Source: Clostridia bacterium (lineage in GTDB: Bacteria; Bacillota; Clostridia; Oscillospirales; CAG-272). Taken from it: a stretch of DNA of 64,000 nucleotides. The stretch is taken from NCBI GenBank assembly GCA_017502135.1, contig JAFVVP010000004.1, positions 107,290 to 171,289 on the forward strand, in the 5' to 3' direction. The translations under genes were made by a program, and so were the position numbers. The notes below the pieces were generated by a model. The model was given only the letters and a program-made list of their open reading frames with translations. It was not told the DNA's origin and made no database searches. Every line of letters begins with the position of its first letter. The stretch's first letter is position 1. Below are positions 45,147-52,958 of the stretch, in pieces.

Positions 45147-46805
45147 TTAATTTCTTCTCTTACGCCTTTCTTTTGCACACACCGGACATCCGCGCCCTTT
45201 ATTTCTATTGATTACCATCGCTTGCCATTCATGTCCTTGGATACACTTCCACCATACTTTTTTATTACTGTTAGGCATTACATCTTCAGGTGTTAATCCG
45301 TTATTTTTCTCATAATTCCATTCCTTTGCTAAGGTTGGGTTAACTGTTTTCAAATCATTATAACCTTTTAAGACTTTTTTGCCTGCACAATATGGACATC
45401 CAGTTCCATTATTCCTACTATATAATACTGCTTGCCATTCGTGGCCATTACTGCATTTCCACCATACTTTTTCCTTACTGTTAGGCATTACATCAGCAGG
45501 CGTTAATCCATTATTCTTTTCATAATTCCATTCTTTTGCTAAAGTCGGATTAACTGTTTGCAAGTCATTATATCCTTTTAAAACTTTTTGACCAGCACAA
45601 TATGGGCATCCGTTTCCAATGCTTCTATTAGCTACAGTTGATAGCCATTCGTGACCTTTACTGCACTTCCACCATACTTTTTTGCTACTGTTAGGCATTA
45701 CATCTTCAGGTGTTAATCCGTGGTTTTTTTCATAGTTCCATTCTTTCGCCAAAGTTGGATTAACTGTTTGTATATCATTTTTTCCTTTAATGGCATATCG
45801 TCCTGAACAGTATGGGCATCCATTACCCCTATTTCTGCTATCAATCGTTGCTTGCCATTCGTGGCCTTTGCTACACCTCCACCATACTTTTTTTCCACTA
45901 TTCGTCGAAAAATGTTCCGGCTTTAAATTACCATTTTTTTCATAATTCCATTCTTTTGCTACTTCTGGATTAGAAAATAAAAGAGATTTTTTCTTTTCCG
46001 TATGTTCCCGTAAGTTTTCAATAGCAATTGCATCTCTTTCTAACTCAACACCAACATTTCTACCAATTATTTCACTTAACACTTCTTCAAGCTTTTTTGA
46101 TAAATCTTTGTGATTTTTTAGAACAACAAAATCTATAGAACTATCATTTAGAGGTGCCAATCCCTCTCTTATCCTATAAAGTTTAATCCCATATTTTTTA
46201 CACTTTTCATTTTTTTCCAAATCCTTTTTAATTTTGTTTTTATGCCAAAAGTATCCATCATATTCAATGGCAATTCTTTTTGATGGAATGTAAATGTCTA
46301 ATTCAAACCCTTTCCCTTTATAGGAATGTATTGTTTCTAACCCATATTTTTCAAGGTAATATAGTAGCACATATTCAGGGAAAGAGGTGTTTTGCTCAGA
46401 ATTACAAACCGGACATCCACTCCCATTAGTTCTGCTCCTTATCTCTGCTTGCCACTCGTGACCTTTACTGCACTTCCACCATACCTTTTGTCCACTTTTC
46501 GCAGTAAAATGTTCCGGCTTTAGATTGCCATTCTTTTCATAATTCCATTCTTGCACCAAAGTGGGATTAACGGTTTGTAAATCGTTGTCACCTTTTAAAG
46601 CTTTTTGGCCTGCACAATACGGACAGCCATTTCCATTATCTCTATTATTTATCGTTGCTTGCCATTCGTGACCTTTACTGCACTTCCACCACACTTTTTG
46701 ACCACTATTTGCAGTGAAGTTTTCAGGTTTTGAATCGCCATTTTTTTCATAATTCCATTCAGCCATAAGTTGAGCATTTTCCGATATATAATGTTTTTCT
46801 GACAT
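45147..46805 (-). CDS. Zinc-ribbon repeat protein with embedded nuclease domain (second copy)
   Basis: A 552-residue paralogue of the 19186-21279 protein. ATG at 46805 is 12 bases from GGAG; a TTG abutting the SD is less likely. It has six zinc-ribbon repeats, two before and four after the nuclease-like domain (about 150-260) with FELDIYIPSKRIAIEYDGYFWHK and LYRIREG. The leader sequence around the SD (AAAGGAGTTGAG) and the C-terminus (VCAKE.RKRRN) are shared with copy 1, so the two arose by duplication or parallel acquisition with repeat-number change. Confidence 0.75.
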   Translation of the reverse strand: MSEKHYISENAQLMAEWNYEKNGDSKPENFTANSGQKVWWKCSKGHEWQATINNRDNGNGCPYCAGQKALKGDNDLQTVNPTLVQEWNYEKNGNLKPEHFTAKSGQKVWWKCSKGHEWQAEIRSRTNGSGCPVCNSEQNTSFPEYVLLYYLEKYGLETIHSYKGKGFELDIYIPSKRIAIEYDGYFWHKNKIKKDLEKNEKCKKYGIKLYRIREGLAPLNDSSIDFVVLKNHKDLSKKLEEVLSEIIGRNVGVELERDAIAIENLREHTEKKKSLLFSNPEVAKEWNYEKNGNLKPEHFSTNSGKKVWWRCSKGHEWQATIDSRNRGNGCPYCSGRYAIKGKNDIQTVNPTLAKEWNYEKNHGLTPEDVMPNSSKKVWWKCSKGHEWLSTVANRSIGNGCPYCAGQKVLKGYNDLQTVNPTLAKEWNYEKNNGLTPADVMPNSKEKVWWKCSNGHEWQAVLYSRNNGTGCPYCAGKKVLKGYNDLKTVNPTLAKEWNYEKNNGLTPEDVMPNSNKKVWWKCIQGHEWQAMVINRNKGRGCPVCAKERRKRRN

Positions 46806-46867
46806 GGTTTTACTCAACTCCTTTCAGTTTATTTCAATTTGTTTTATATCGTATAAGGTTTTCTTTT

Positions 46868-46896
46868 ATTATATCATAAATTGGCTTTAATTTCAA
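46868..46896 (-). promoter_or_regulatory. Promoter of island 2
   Basis: On the minus strand TTGAAA (46896-46891) and TATAAT (46873-46868) have a 17-base spacer, about 60 bases upstream of the nuclease gene. Confidence 0.7.
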
Positions 46897-47007
46897 TCAC
46901 TATAGGAATAACCAATTTATAAAAGTGTATATTTTGCCAGAGTCCAAATCCCGTAAGTGTTTAATATCTTTTTTCTCGTCACTATATGATCCAAGGGAAA
47001 AAAACAA

Positions 47008-47033
47008 AAAAGCCTTGAAAAATCAAGGCTTTT
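47008..47033 (-). terminator. Terminator of tRNA-Trp
   Basis: Perfect arms AAAAGCCTTG/CAAGGCTTTT with a 6-base loop lie 31 bases past the tRNA; the hairpin is symmetric enough to work both ways. Confidence 0.75.
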
Positions 47034-47063
47034 CGCGGCTATATCTTCTTTATAGCCCTTTCT

Positions 47064-47139
47064 TGGCAGGGGCACTAGGACTCGAACCCAGGACACGCGG
47101 TTTTGGAGACCGCTGCTCTACCAACTGAGCTATACCCCT
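47064..47139 (-). tRNA. tRNA-Trp (CCA)
   Basis: 76-nt cloverleaf with acceptor AGGGGTA/TGCCCCT, anticodon loop CTCCAAA (CCA anticodon), discriminator G and encoded CCA tail. Confidence 0.94.
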
Positions 47140-47151
47140 TCGAACAGAGGT

Positions 47152-47180
47152 ATTATATCACAGTTAAATCAGAAATGCAA
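47152..47180 (-). promoter_or_regulatory. Promoter of tRNA-Trp
   Basis: On the minus strand TTGCAT (47180-47175) and TATAAT (47157-47152) have a 17-base spacer; it sits after the rplL terminator, so the tRNA is its own unit. Confidence 0.75.
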
Positions 47181-47233
47181 GTGTTTTTTTTAATATTTTT
47201 TGCTTTTTTGGCCATTTGTATCATCAGAAAAAA

Positions 47234-47259
47234 GACCGCACGTCTTTTGACGTGCGGTC
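47234..47259 (-). terminator. Terminator of rplJ-rplL
   Basis: Perfect 11-base arms GACCGCACGTC/GACGTGCGGTC, 4-base loop and a six-T tail on the minus strand. Confidence 0.9.
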
Positions 47260-47279
47260 CGACTTTTACAAGAGAGAAA

Positions 47280-47660
47280 TTACTTGATCTCAACTTCTGC
47301 GCCAGCCTCAGCGAGTTGCTTCTGGATAGCTTCTGCATCAGCCTTGGAAACGCCTTCCTTTAGGGTCTTCGGAGCGCCTTCAACGAGTTCCTTAGCTTCC
47401 TTCAGACCGAGACCGGTGATTTCGCGAACGGCTTTGATAACGCCGAGCTTGTTGTCGCCGAAGGACTTGAGAACTACGTCGAACTCAGTCTTCTCTTCAG
47501 CAGCGGGAGCAGCAGCGCCTGCAACTGCAGCGCCTGCAACTGCAACGGGAGCAGCGGATACGCCGAACTCCTCTTCGATTGCCTTTACCAGGTCAGAGAG
47601 TTCAAGAATGGTGAGAGCTTTGATTGCTTCAATAATCTGTACGGACTTTTCGCTTGCCAT
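47280..47660 (-). CDS. rplL: 50S ribosomal protein L7/L12
   Basis: A 126-residue protein; the start MASEKSVQI has GGAGGT upstream. N-terminal dimerisation domain, Ala/Pro-rich hinge ([17 protein letters not shown]) and C-terminal factor-binding domain with [20 protein letters not shown]-like sequence (here [20 protein letters not shown]). It forms the ribosomal stalk on L10. Confidence 0.97.
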   Translation of the reverse strand: MASEKSVQIIEAIKALTILELSDLVKAIEEEFGVSAAPVAVAGAAVAGAAAPAAEEKTEFDVVLKSFGDNKLGVIKAVREITGLGLKEAKELVEGAPKTLKEGVSKADAEAIQKQLAEAGAEVEIK

Positions 47661-47715
47661 TGTATTTACCTCCAAATGTTTGTGTAAATTTTAATAAGTT
47701 AAAATGGTGAGGAGA

Positions 47716-48285
47716 TTACGCTTCCTCAGCGGGAGCCTCAGCTGCGGGAGTTTCTTCAGCAGCAACAGGTGCTTCCTCAGCTGCAACCTCTGTGCCGCTC
47801 TTGTCGATGATAGCCTGAAGAGCAAATGCGAGGCCGTAAAGGGATCCCTGGAGACTTCCGAGGATCTTGCCGATGAGCTGTTCCTTCGGCGGGATGTTGG
47901 CGAGTTCATTTACGCCGGCTGCATCAAGTACTTTTCCGTCAACGTAACCGCCGCGGAGTTCAAAGGACTCGATCCTTTCCGCATATTCCTTGAGGATCTT
48001 TGCGGGAGCAACCTGATCGTCGTAACTGATAGCCAGTGCGTTCATACCGGTGAGCTCGCTCTTGAGATCAGCGTAGCCGGCATTATCGCAAGCACGGCCG
48101 ATGATGGAATTCTTGAGAACGGTGTATTCCACGTTGGCCTTACGGAGTTCTGCGCGCAGTTTGGTGTCATCTTCAACGGTGATACCCTGATACTTTACGA
48201 GAACACCGGAAACAGAACGGCCCATTTTGTCGGTCAGAGACTCAACAACGGCTTTCTTCTGTTCCAGAATTTTTGCGTTAGGCAT
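47716..48285 (-). CDS. rplJ: 50S ribosomal protein L10
   Basis: A 189-residue protein with the L10 N-terminal RNA-binding domain (KKAVVESLTDKMGRSVSGVLVKYQGITV) and an acidic Ala/Glu-rich C-terminal tail (EEAPVAAEETPAAEAPAEEA) longer than in many relatives. It anchors L7/L12 to 23S rRNA and binds its own leader to repress rplJL. Confidence 0.96.
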   Translation of the reverse strand: MPNAKILEQKKAVVESLTDKMGRSVSGVLVKYQGITVEDDTKLRAELRKANVEYTVLKNSIIGRACDNAGYADLKSELTGMNALAISYDDQVAPAKILKEYAERIESFELRGGYVDGKVLDAAGVNELANIPPKEQLIGKILGSLQGSLYGLAFALQAIIDKSGTEVAAEEAPVAAEETPAAEAPAEEA

Positions 48286-48305
48286 TTAGATTTCCTCCTT
48301 GTAAA

Positions 48306-48437
48306 AGTTTGCACCGAGACGGCAGGAAAAGAAAAAGTCTTTTTCCGGCAAAAGCCGAAAAAAGACAAAATACTCTTGTATTCAGTCTCCCCTCGGCAGG
48401 AAAGCTATGCTTTTACCGGAACCTGCTGTCTTTGGAT
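48306..48437 (-). ncRNA. L10 leader (autoregulatory rplJ-rplL 5' UTR)
   Basis: The minus strand begins AAAGACAGCAGGTTCCGG, contains CCTGCCGAGGGGAGACTGAA and a second pairing block CCTGCCGTCTCGG before rplJ, matching the ribosomal L10 leader layout with alternative pairings of the AGCAGG and CCTGC segments. Confidence 0.85.
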
Positions 48438-48447
48438 CAACATATAT

Positions 48448-48476
48448 ATTATATGGATGCGTGGCGTGCTTGTCAA
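48448..48476 (-). promoter_or_regulatory. Consensus promoter of rplJ-rplL
   Basis: On the minus strand TTGACA (48476-48471) and TATAAT (48453-48448) have a 17-base spacer, immediately before the L10 leader. Confidence 0.88.
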
Positions 48477-48496
48477 TAGCTTTTTGAAAAAATTTA

Positions 48497-49792
48497 TCAA
48501 ATTTCGGAAATTATTTTTTTTCGTCCGCCTTCTTTTTTCGCTTTCTCCCAGTAGGCAGCCGCCGCGGCTTCCGTTTTGTTGTTACCGGGGAAGTAATATC
48601 TGGCGTTTTTCAGATCGTCGGGCAGATACTGCTGGGGGACGTAGTTGCACGTATAATCATGCGGATATTTGTATCCCGGGAAGTTAGGTGAGGAGAGATG
48701 CTTCGGAATGACACCGCCCTTGCCGGCACGGATATCTGCCGCCGCCGCATCAAGTGCCGCATAGGCAGAGTTTGATTTCGGTGCAGTCGCCAGCATAACG
48801 GCGGCGTTGGCGAGGGGAATACGTGCTTCCGGCAGTCCGAGTTCTTTGGCGCTGTCCACGCACGCACGGGTGATGACCGCTGCCATCGGATACGCCGCGC
48901 CGATATCCTCGCTTGCGATGACCATGAGTCTGCGGCAAGGGGAAATGAGGTCACCGCCTTCAAGAAGACGGGCGAGGTAAAAGACTGCGGCATCCGGATC
49001 GGAGCCGCGGATTGATTTCTGCAGTCCGGAGAGCAGGTTGTAATGGACGTCGCCGTCTCCGTCAAAATTTCCCGCGGAAACGGACGGAACGAACTGTCGT
49101 GCGACGTCTTGTGTCAGTACTGTTTCCGTTTCGTCTCCGGCTTTTACGTATGCGACCGCCTGCTCAAGCATGGTTACGGCGCGGCGCACGTCTCCGCCCG
49201 AGACGGATGCGATATAGCGGAGCGCTTCATCCGTGGCGCTCAGCGACTTTTCGGATTCCGCGGCGATGAGATCGAACGCTTTTGTGAGACGTGCTGTCAT
49301 CGCGTCTGCGGGCACCGGCTTGAATTCAAACACGGAGCAGCGGGAGAGAAGCGCATCGTATATGTAATAGTACGGATTCTCCGTAGTGGCAGCAATGAGC
49401 GTAATTCTGCCGTCTTCGATATATTCAAGCAAAGACTGCTGCTGCTTGCGGTTGAAATACTGGATCTCGTCGAGATACAGAAGGATACCTTCCGCGCCGA
49501 GAAGGCCCTCGGTTTCCGCGGCAACCGCGCGCACGTCAGCGAGGGAGGCGGTCGTGGCATTCAAATGGCGCAGCGTCATGCCGGAGGCGTTGGCAATGAT
49601 CGTTGCCGCCGTCGTCTTACCCGTGCCGGGCGGGCCGAAGAAAATCATACTGGGGATTTTTCCCGACGCAGTGATGCGGCGGAGGACGCCGCGCGGTCCT
49701 ATAAGATGCTCCTGCCCCGACATGTCGTCAAAAGAGGTGGGACGAAGTCTGTCAGCGGCGGGCTGGGATGCGCTGTGATACGAGATCGGCAT
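48497..49792 (-). CDS. rarA: Replication-associated recombination protein A (RarA/MgsA)
   Basis: A 431-residue AAA+ ATPase of the clamp-loader superfamily acting at stalled forks. The start MPISYHSAS has AGAGG upstream; the longer frame runs through the promoter. RLRPTSFDDMSGQEHLIG motif near 15-32, Walker A GPPGTGKT at 53-60, Walker B LLYLDEIQYFNRKQQ near 105, SRC motif near 150, and the C-terminal domain with YPMAAVITRACVDSAKELGLPEARIPLANA and YKYPHDY. Confidence 0.95.
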   Translation of the reverse strand: MPISYHSASQPAADRLRPTSFDDMSGQEHLIGPRGVLRRITASGKIPSMIFFGPPGTGKTTAATIIANASGMTLRHLNATTASLADVRAVAAETEGLLGAEGILLYLDEIQYFNRKQQQSLLEYIEDGRITLIAATTENPYYYIYDALLSRCSVFEFKPVPADAMTARLTKAFDLIAAESEKSLSATDEALRYIASVSGGDVRRAVTMLEQAVAYVKAGDETETVLTQDVARQFVPSVSAGNFDGDGDVHYNLLSGLQKSIRGSDPDAAVFYLARLLEGGDLISPCRRLMVIASEDIGAAYPMAAVITRACVDSAKELGLPEARIPLANAAVMLATAPKSNSAYAALDAAAADIRAGKGGVIPKHLSSPNFPGYKYPHDYTCNYVPQQYLPDDLKNARYYFPGNNKTEAAAAAYWEKAKKEGGRKKIISEI

Positions 49793-49820
49793 ACAAAACC
49801 TCTGAAACGTAGTTTTTACC

Positions 49821-49849
49821 ATTATACCGCAATCGGCAAAAAAATGCAA
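49821..49849 (-). promoter_or_regulatory. Promoter of rarA
   Basis: On the minus strand TTGCAT (49849-49844) and TATAAT (49826-49821) have a 17-base spacer; it overlaps in-frame sequence upstream of the chosen start and so supports that start. Confidence 0.75.
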
Positions 49850-49916
49850 GACGTATGACATATTTGCAGTGCGCATATGATGGATAAGGAACAACTTCAG
49901 CGCAGGAGGAAAAAAC

Positions 49917-50306
49917 TTGACAGAACGGCGGCAATTGGTGTCAGGAGCGTATATGAGAATCAGTTATCCCGAATTTTCAGACGAAGGAAGTAAAGACGGG
50001 ACGGAGAGAATGAACGCGTTTTATAAATCGCTTGCCGAGGTATCTTCGGCGTATGCCGAAGAACTGAATCGGGAGTACGAGAGTAGCTTGCGTATCCTGA
50101 CTGCGGAATACCGAACCACATTCACGGATACCGGCTGTGTAGTGGAGTATAAAATCACGGTGCGCAGACGCGGACGCGTCATCGGGAAAAAGAGCCTTGT
50201 GCACCGCTGGGAGGGTGGCGTACTTGTACAGGAAAAAAAGGAAGGTCGTCGTATTCATGGGATAACTGAAGGAATTAAGCGATTGTTGACGAAGAGTGGG
50301 CGGTGA
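49917..50306 (+). CDS. Small DUF3298-like protein
   Basis: A 129-residue protein with a TTG start 7 bases after AGGAGG. The beginning (RISYPEFSDEGSKDGTERMNAFYKSLAE) resembles proteins of the DUF3298/PdaC type, but the fold is short and there is no signal peptide. The function is unknown. The next gene's promoter overlaps its last codons. Confidence 0.55.
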   Translation: MTERRQLVSGAYMRISYPEFSDEGSKDGTERMNAFYKSLAEVSSAYAEELNREYESSLRILTAEYRTTFTDTGCVVEYKITVRRRGRVIGKKSLVHRWEGGVLVQEKKEGRRIHGITEGIKRLLTKSGR

Positions 50307-50314
50307 TGTATAAT
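50286..50314 (+). promoter_or_regulatory. Promoter of the radical SAM gene
   Basis: TTGACG (50286-50291) and TATAAT (50309-50314) have a 17-base spacer, straddling the stop of the preceding gene. Confidence 0.7.
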
Positions 50315-50346
50315 AGACAATAGAACGAAACAGAAACGGAGTTTTT

Positions 50347-51918
50347 ATGAAAGTTACATTGTTTGCGCTTAATTCTTCGTACGTGCATACGAATCTTGCT
50401 GTGCGCTGTATTGCGAAAAACCTGTCACGGCATGGGTATGACGTTTCTGTTCTCGAGAGATCTCTCAAGGAGCGGACAAGGGATATCCTTCAAGCGCTCG
50501 TCAGCGAAAATGCGGATGTATACGGTTTTTCCGTCTATATCTGGAATCGGATGGAGATGCTTGCACTTGCAGCCGATTTACACGCTGTTCGCCCCGATGC
50601 AAAAATCGTTTTCGGCGGTCCCGAAATCTCTTTTGAAGACGAATCGTTCTTCGCAGCAAATCCGTTTGTTGATAACATCATAGCCGGAGAAGGGGAAGAG
50701 GCTTTCGTCTCTTTTTGTGATGTATTCCCGGAGCGGCATACGATCGTTATGAGCCTTCCGTACGAAGGCTTTACCGATGGCGGTATTCTCTACGACGAAT
50801 ATCCGCCCGACTCTCACAGCGGTGGGATCTTGTATTATGAATCTTCGCGCGGCTGTCCATACTCTTGTGCGTACTGCCTTTCATCTGCCACGCGCGGTGT
50901 TCGCGCCAAGGATGCAGAAACTACAGTTGCCGACCTAAGCCGCTTTGAGGAAATCGACGGCGTTCGTGTAATCAAATTCGTTGATCGCACGTTCAATTTT
51001 GACCGCCGGCGTGCCGATCGGATCTGGCGGGCGATTGCGGGTGAGCAATTTACGAAAACTTATCATTTTGAGATCTGTGCCGATCTGCTTGACGAGGAGA
51101 ATTTCAAAACGCTCGAAGCGATGCCGAAAGGACGCATCCAGCTTGAATGCGGCGTTCAATCGACGAATCACGAGACGCTCGCGGCGATCGGTCGAACGTC
51201 TGATTCCGAGAAGATCATAGAAGCGCTCACCCGTATTCGTTCCTTTGGCAACATCCATCTGCACGCCGATCTGATCGCGGGACTCCCACATGAAAACTTT
51301 GCCCGCTTCGCCGAGTCTTTTGATGCGCTTTATCCTGCTTGTGATCTTTTGCAGATGGGCTTTTTGAAATTGTTGCCCGGAACGAATCTGCGCTCTCGCT
51401 GCGCCGATATGGGTTACCGCTATTCCTCAAATGCGCCTTACGAGGTCCTGTGCAGTGATGCGCTGTCCTACGAGGAACTTTACCATCTCCACGTCATTGA
51501 CGACGTGCTCGATCGATTTCACGGGAGCGGGCATTTTGCTACTGCAATTTCGTATTTGCTGAAAGGGCAGAACTCCCCGTTTTCATTTTATAAAGGGCTT
51601 GCTGAGAAAATTCCGCATCCGAGAAGCCTGTCTCAGCGGGAAGCATTTCTTGCTTTTCGCGAATATGCTCACAGCGTGGCGCAAGATAAAACACTTGTCG
51701 ATACCTATCTTACGCTTGATTGGTATCTTTGGGAGAATGCATCTCTGCCTTTTCCGATACCCGATGCGCGTCATCCTGAAGAAAACGCACTTCGCCGTGA
51801 TTGGTGTGCGCGGCACAAGGACACCCCGCTGTCCGCGGTTGTCGTATGTTCCCTCAATATAGAGAACAGCACGGCCGTGGTTATTGATCGAAAGCATCAC
51901 GCGTACGAGATTTTATAA
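50347..51918 (+). CDS. B12-binding-domain radical SAM protein (DUF4080-type)
   Basis: A 523-residue protein. N-terminal cobalamin-binding Rossmann domain (about 1-130; DVYGFSVYIWN, KIVFGGPEISFE, GEGEEAF). Radical SAM motif CPYSCAYC near residue 175 in ESSRGCPYSCAYCLSS, followed by the TIM barrel (KFVDRTFNFDRRRADRIW, QLECGVQSTNHETLAAIGR, HADLIAGLPHE). The C-terminal part resembles DUF4080. The class B layout suggests a methylase-like or anaerobic modification enzyme; the substrate is unknown. Confidence 0.9.
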   Translation: MKVTLFALNSSYVHTNLAVRCIAKNLSRHGYDVSVLERSLKERTRDILQALVSENADVYGFSVYIWNRMEMLALAADLHAVRPDAKIVFGGPEISFEDESFFAANPFVDNIIAGEGEEAFVSFCDVFPERHTIVMSLPYEGFTDGGILYDEYPPDSHSGGILYYESSRGCPYSCAYCLSSATRGVRAKDAETTVADLSRFEEIDGVRVIKFVDRTFNFDRRRADRIWRAIAGEQFTKTYHFEICADLLDEENFKTLEAMPKGRIQLECGVQSTNHETLAAIGRTSDSEKIIEALTRIRSFGNIHLHADLIAGLPHENFARFAESFDALYPACDLLQMGFLKLLPGTNLRSRCADMGYRYSSNAPYEVLCSDALSYEELYHLHVIDDVLDRFHGSGHFATAISYLLKGQNSPFSFYKGLAEKIPHPRSLSQREAFLAFREYAHSVAQDKTLVDTYLTLDWYLWENASLPFPIPDARHPEENALRRDWCARHKDTPLSAVVVCSLNIENSTAVVIDRKHHAYEIL

Positions 51919-51978
51919 TATACGAAGAGGGAAAAAGGGAAGGGATCTTTTTGAACGCTTTGCGTACAGTATTAGTCC

Positions 51979-52007
51979 TTGACAAACCGAGAAAATTCCG
52001 ATATAAT
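51979..52007 (+). promoter_or_regulatory. Consensus promoter of the small OadB-motif peptide
   Basis: TTGACA (51979-51984) and TATAAT (52002-52007) have a 17-base spacer; both boxes are perfect. Confidence 0.85.
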
Positions 52008-52064
52008 TTAGTAAGGTTTACGCGACACAAAAACTAAATGGTCAAAACGATAGGAGAACCGCGG

Positions 52065-52265
52065 ATGAAGCAACGATTAAAAGTGATGTTTTCAATCGTG
52101 CTCGCGCTGCTCCTTCTGTTTTGCGTTAGTTTAATTTCTATTGCCTTTTTCGAAAAGGATGTGCCATCGGATTCTATCGGTATAATCGGTGGAGCGGATG
52201 GCCCTACAGCCATTTTAATTGCGCGTACGTCCGTTTTGGAATCTCCGATGATTTTGGGAGCGTGA
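52065..52265 (+). CDS. Small membrane peptide with OadB-like GGADGPTA motif
   Basis: A 66-residue protein; ATG at 52065 has AGGAGA 9 bases upstream. One membrane segment (about residues 7-27) is followed by SIGIIGGADGPTAILI, a motif otherwise seen near the start of sodium-translocating decarboxylase beta subunits. The rest of such a subunit is absent. The final codons (ILGA-stop) coincide with a 12-base sequence repeated in the tRNA-Pro remnant at 52452, so the 3' end may have been set by recombination. The function is unknown. Confidence 0.6.
   Translation: MKQRLKVMFSIVLALLLLFCVSLISIAFFEKDVPSDSIGIIGGADGPTAILIARTSVLESPMILGA
52253..52264 (+). repeat. Attachment-core repeat, copy 1 (TTTGGGAGCGTG)
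   Basis: Identical to 52452-52463. The first seven bases equal the anticodon loop of tRNA-Pro (TTTGGGA). Here the left flank is not tRNA-like, so it resembles a phage-type (attP) junction. Confidence 0.5.
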
Positions 52266-52367
52266 ACAAACTTCTCAACATCGAAAAATCAAAAGTGCGA
52301 AAAAGCCTTTATTTATGTGGGTTTTCGGTACTTCACAAAATCTCAAAAAAGCGTAAAAATCGGACTT

Positions 52368-52385
52368 GACCACAGTTTGTCCCAC
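52368..52385 (+). repeat. GACCACAGTTT arm-type repeat, copy 1
   Basis: The sequence GACCACAGTTTGTCCCAC is found again with one change at 52566-52583 and in diverged form at 52805-52823. Location around the tRNA-Pro attachment site suggests an integrase arm site. Confidence 0.5.
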
Positions 52386-52420
52386 TTCTACGCAAAAACA
52401 ATGAAAAATCGAATAAAAAT

Positions 52421-52463
52421 CGGGGTGTGGCTCAGCTGGTAGAGCGGGTGGTTTGGGAGCGTG
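52421..52463 (+). pseudogene. Truncated 5' half of a tRNA-Pro with attachment core
   Basis: The acceptor strand, D arm and 5' anticodon stem of tRNA-Pro(UGG) are recognisable up to the anticodon loop TTTGGGA (52452-52458), after which the sequence switches to GCGTG and non-tRNA DNA. It is consistent with a hybrid attL/attR junction left by site-specific recombination in the anticodon loop. Confidence 0.7.
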
Positions 52464-52565
52464 TCGGGCGTTTAATGCCCTGAAAAATAAAAATCCTCAA
52501 AACCCCTGTATTCATGCGGGTTTCGGGCATTTGTAAAAATCAAAAAATCGGTCGGAAATCGTTTT

Positions 52566-52583
52566 GACCACAGTTTATCCCAC
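52566..52583 (+). repeat. GACCACAGTTT arm-type repeat, copy 2
   Basis: GACCACAGTTTATCCCAC, one base different from copy 1, at the matching place in the second spacer upstream of intact tRNA-Pro. Confidence 0.5.
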
Positions 52584-52629
52584 AATTGAGAAAATTTCCT
52601 CAAAAACGGACACTAAAAATTCAATATAT

Positions 52630-52705
52630 CCGGGTGTGGCGCAGCTGGGAGCGCGGGTGGTTTGGGACCATCAGGCCGCAGGTTCGATCCCTGTCACTCG
52701 GACCA
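52630..52705 (+). tRNA. tRNA-Pro (UGG), integration target
   Basis: Complete cloverleaf: acceptor CCGGGTG/CACTCGG, D stem GCGC/GCGC, anticodon stem GGTGG/CCATC with loop TTTGGGA (TGG), T arm GCAGG/CCTGT and encoded CCA. It lies at the left border of the integrative element. Confidence 0.93.
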
Positions 52706-52710
52706 CGAAA

Positions 52711-52755
52711 ACGACCTAAAGCAGAGACTTATTCTCCACTTTAGGTCGTTTTTTA
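52711..52755 (+). terminator. Terminator of tRNA-Pro
   Basis: Arms ACGACCTAAAG/CTTTAGGTCGT with a 17-base loop and a T run. Confidence 0.8.
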
Positions 52756-52804
52756 TTGCTATTTAGGCGTTTTATTCCCACTTTTAGAAAACTCGCAATT
52801 TTTA

Positions 52805-52823
52805 GACCACAGTTTTGTCACAC
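52805..52823 (+). repeat. GACCACAGTTT arm-type repeat, copy 3 (diverged)
   Basis: GACCACAGTTTTGTCACAC lies downstream of tRNA-Pro, inside the element. The rest of 52756-52958 shows no gene. Confidence 0.4.
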
Positions 52824-52958
52824 GTTTTCTTGCCACAAAAATCCTTTTCTTTGTTTACTGCGGATAATAATTTGACGCAGAAAGCAAAAAGTATGTCTGC
52901 GGATTTTTCCACATACAAAACCACTCGTATATAGGAGCATATGCGAGTGGTTTTAATT

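Noticed and set aside
46925-47363. Short plus-strand frames around 47.1 kb
   Set aside because: They cross tRNA-Trp and its terminator; the translation (ALGLEPRTRGFGDRCSTN) is the well-known artefact of reading a tRNA gene.
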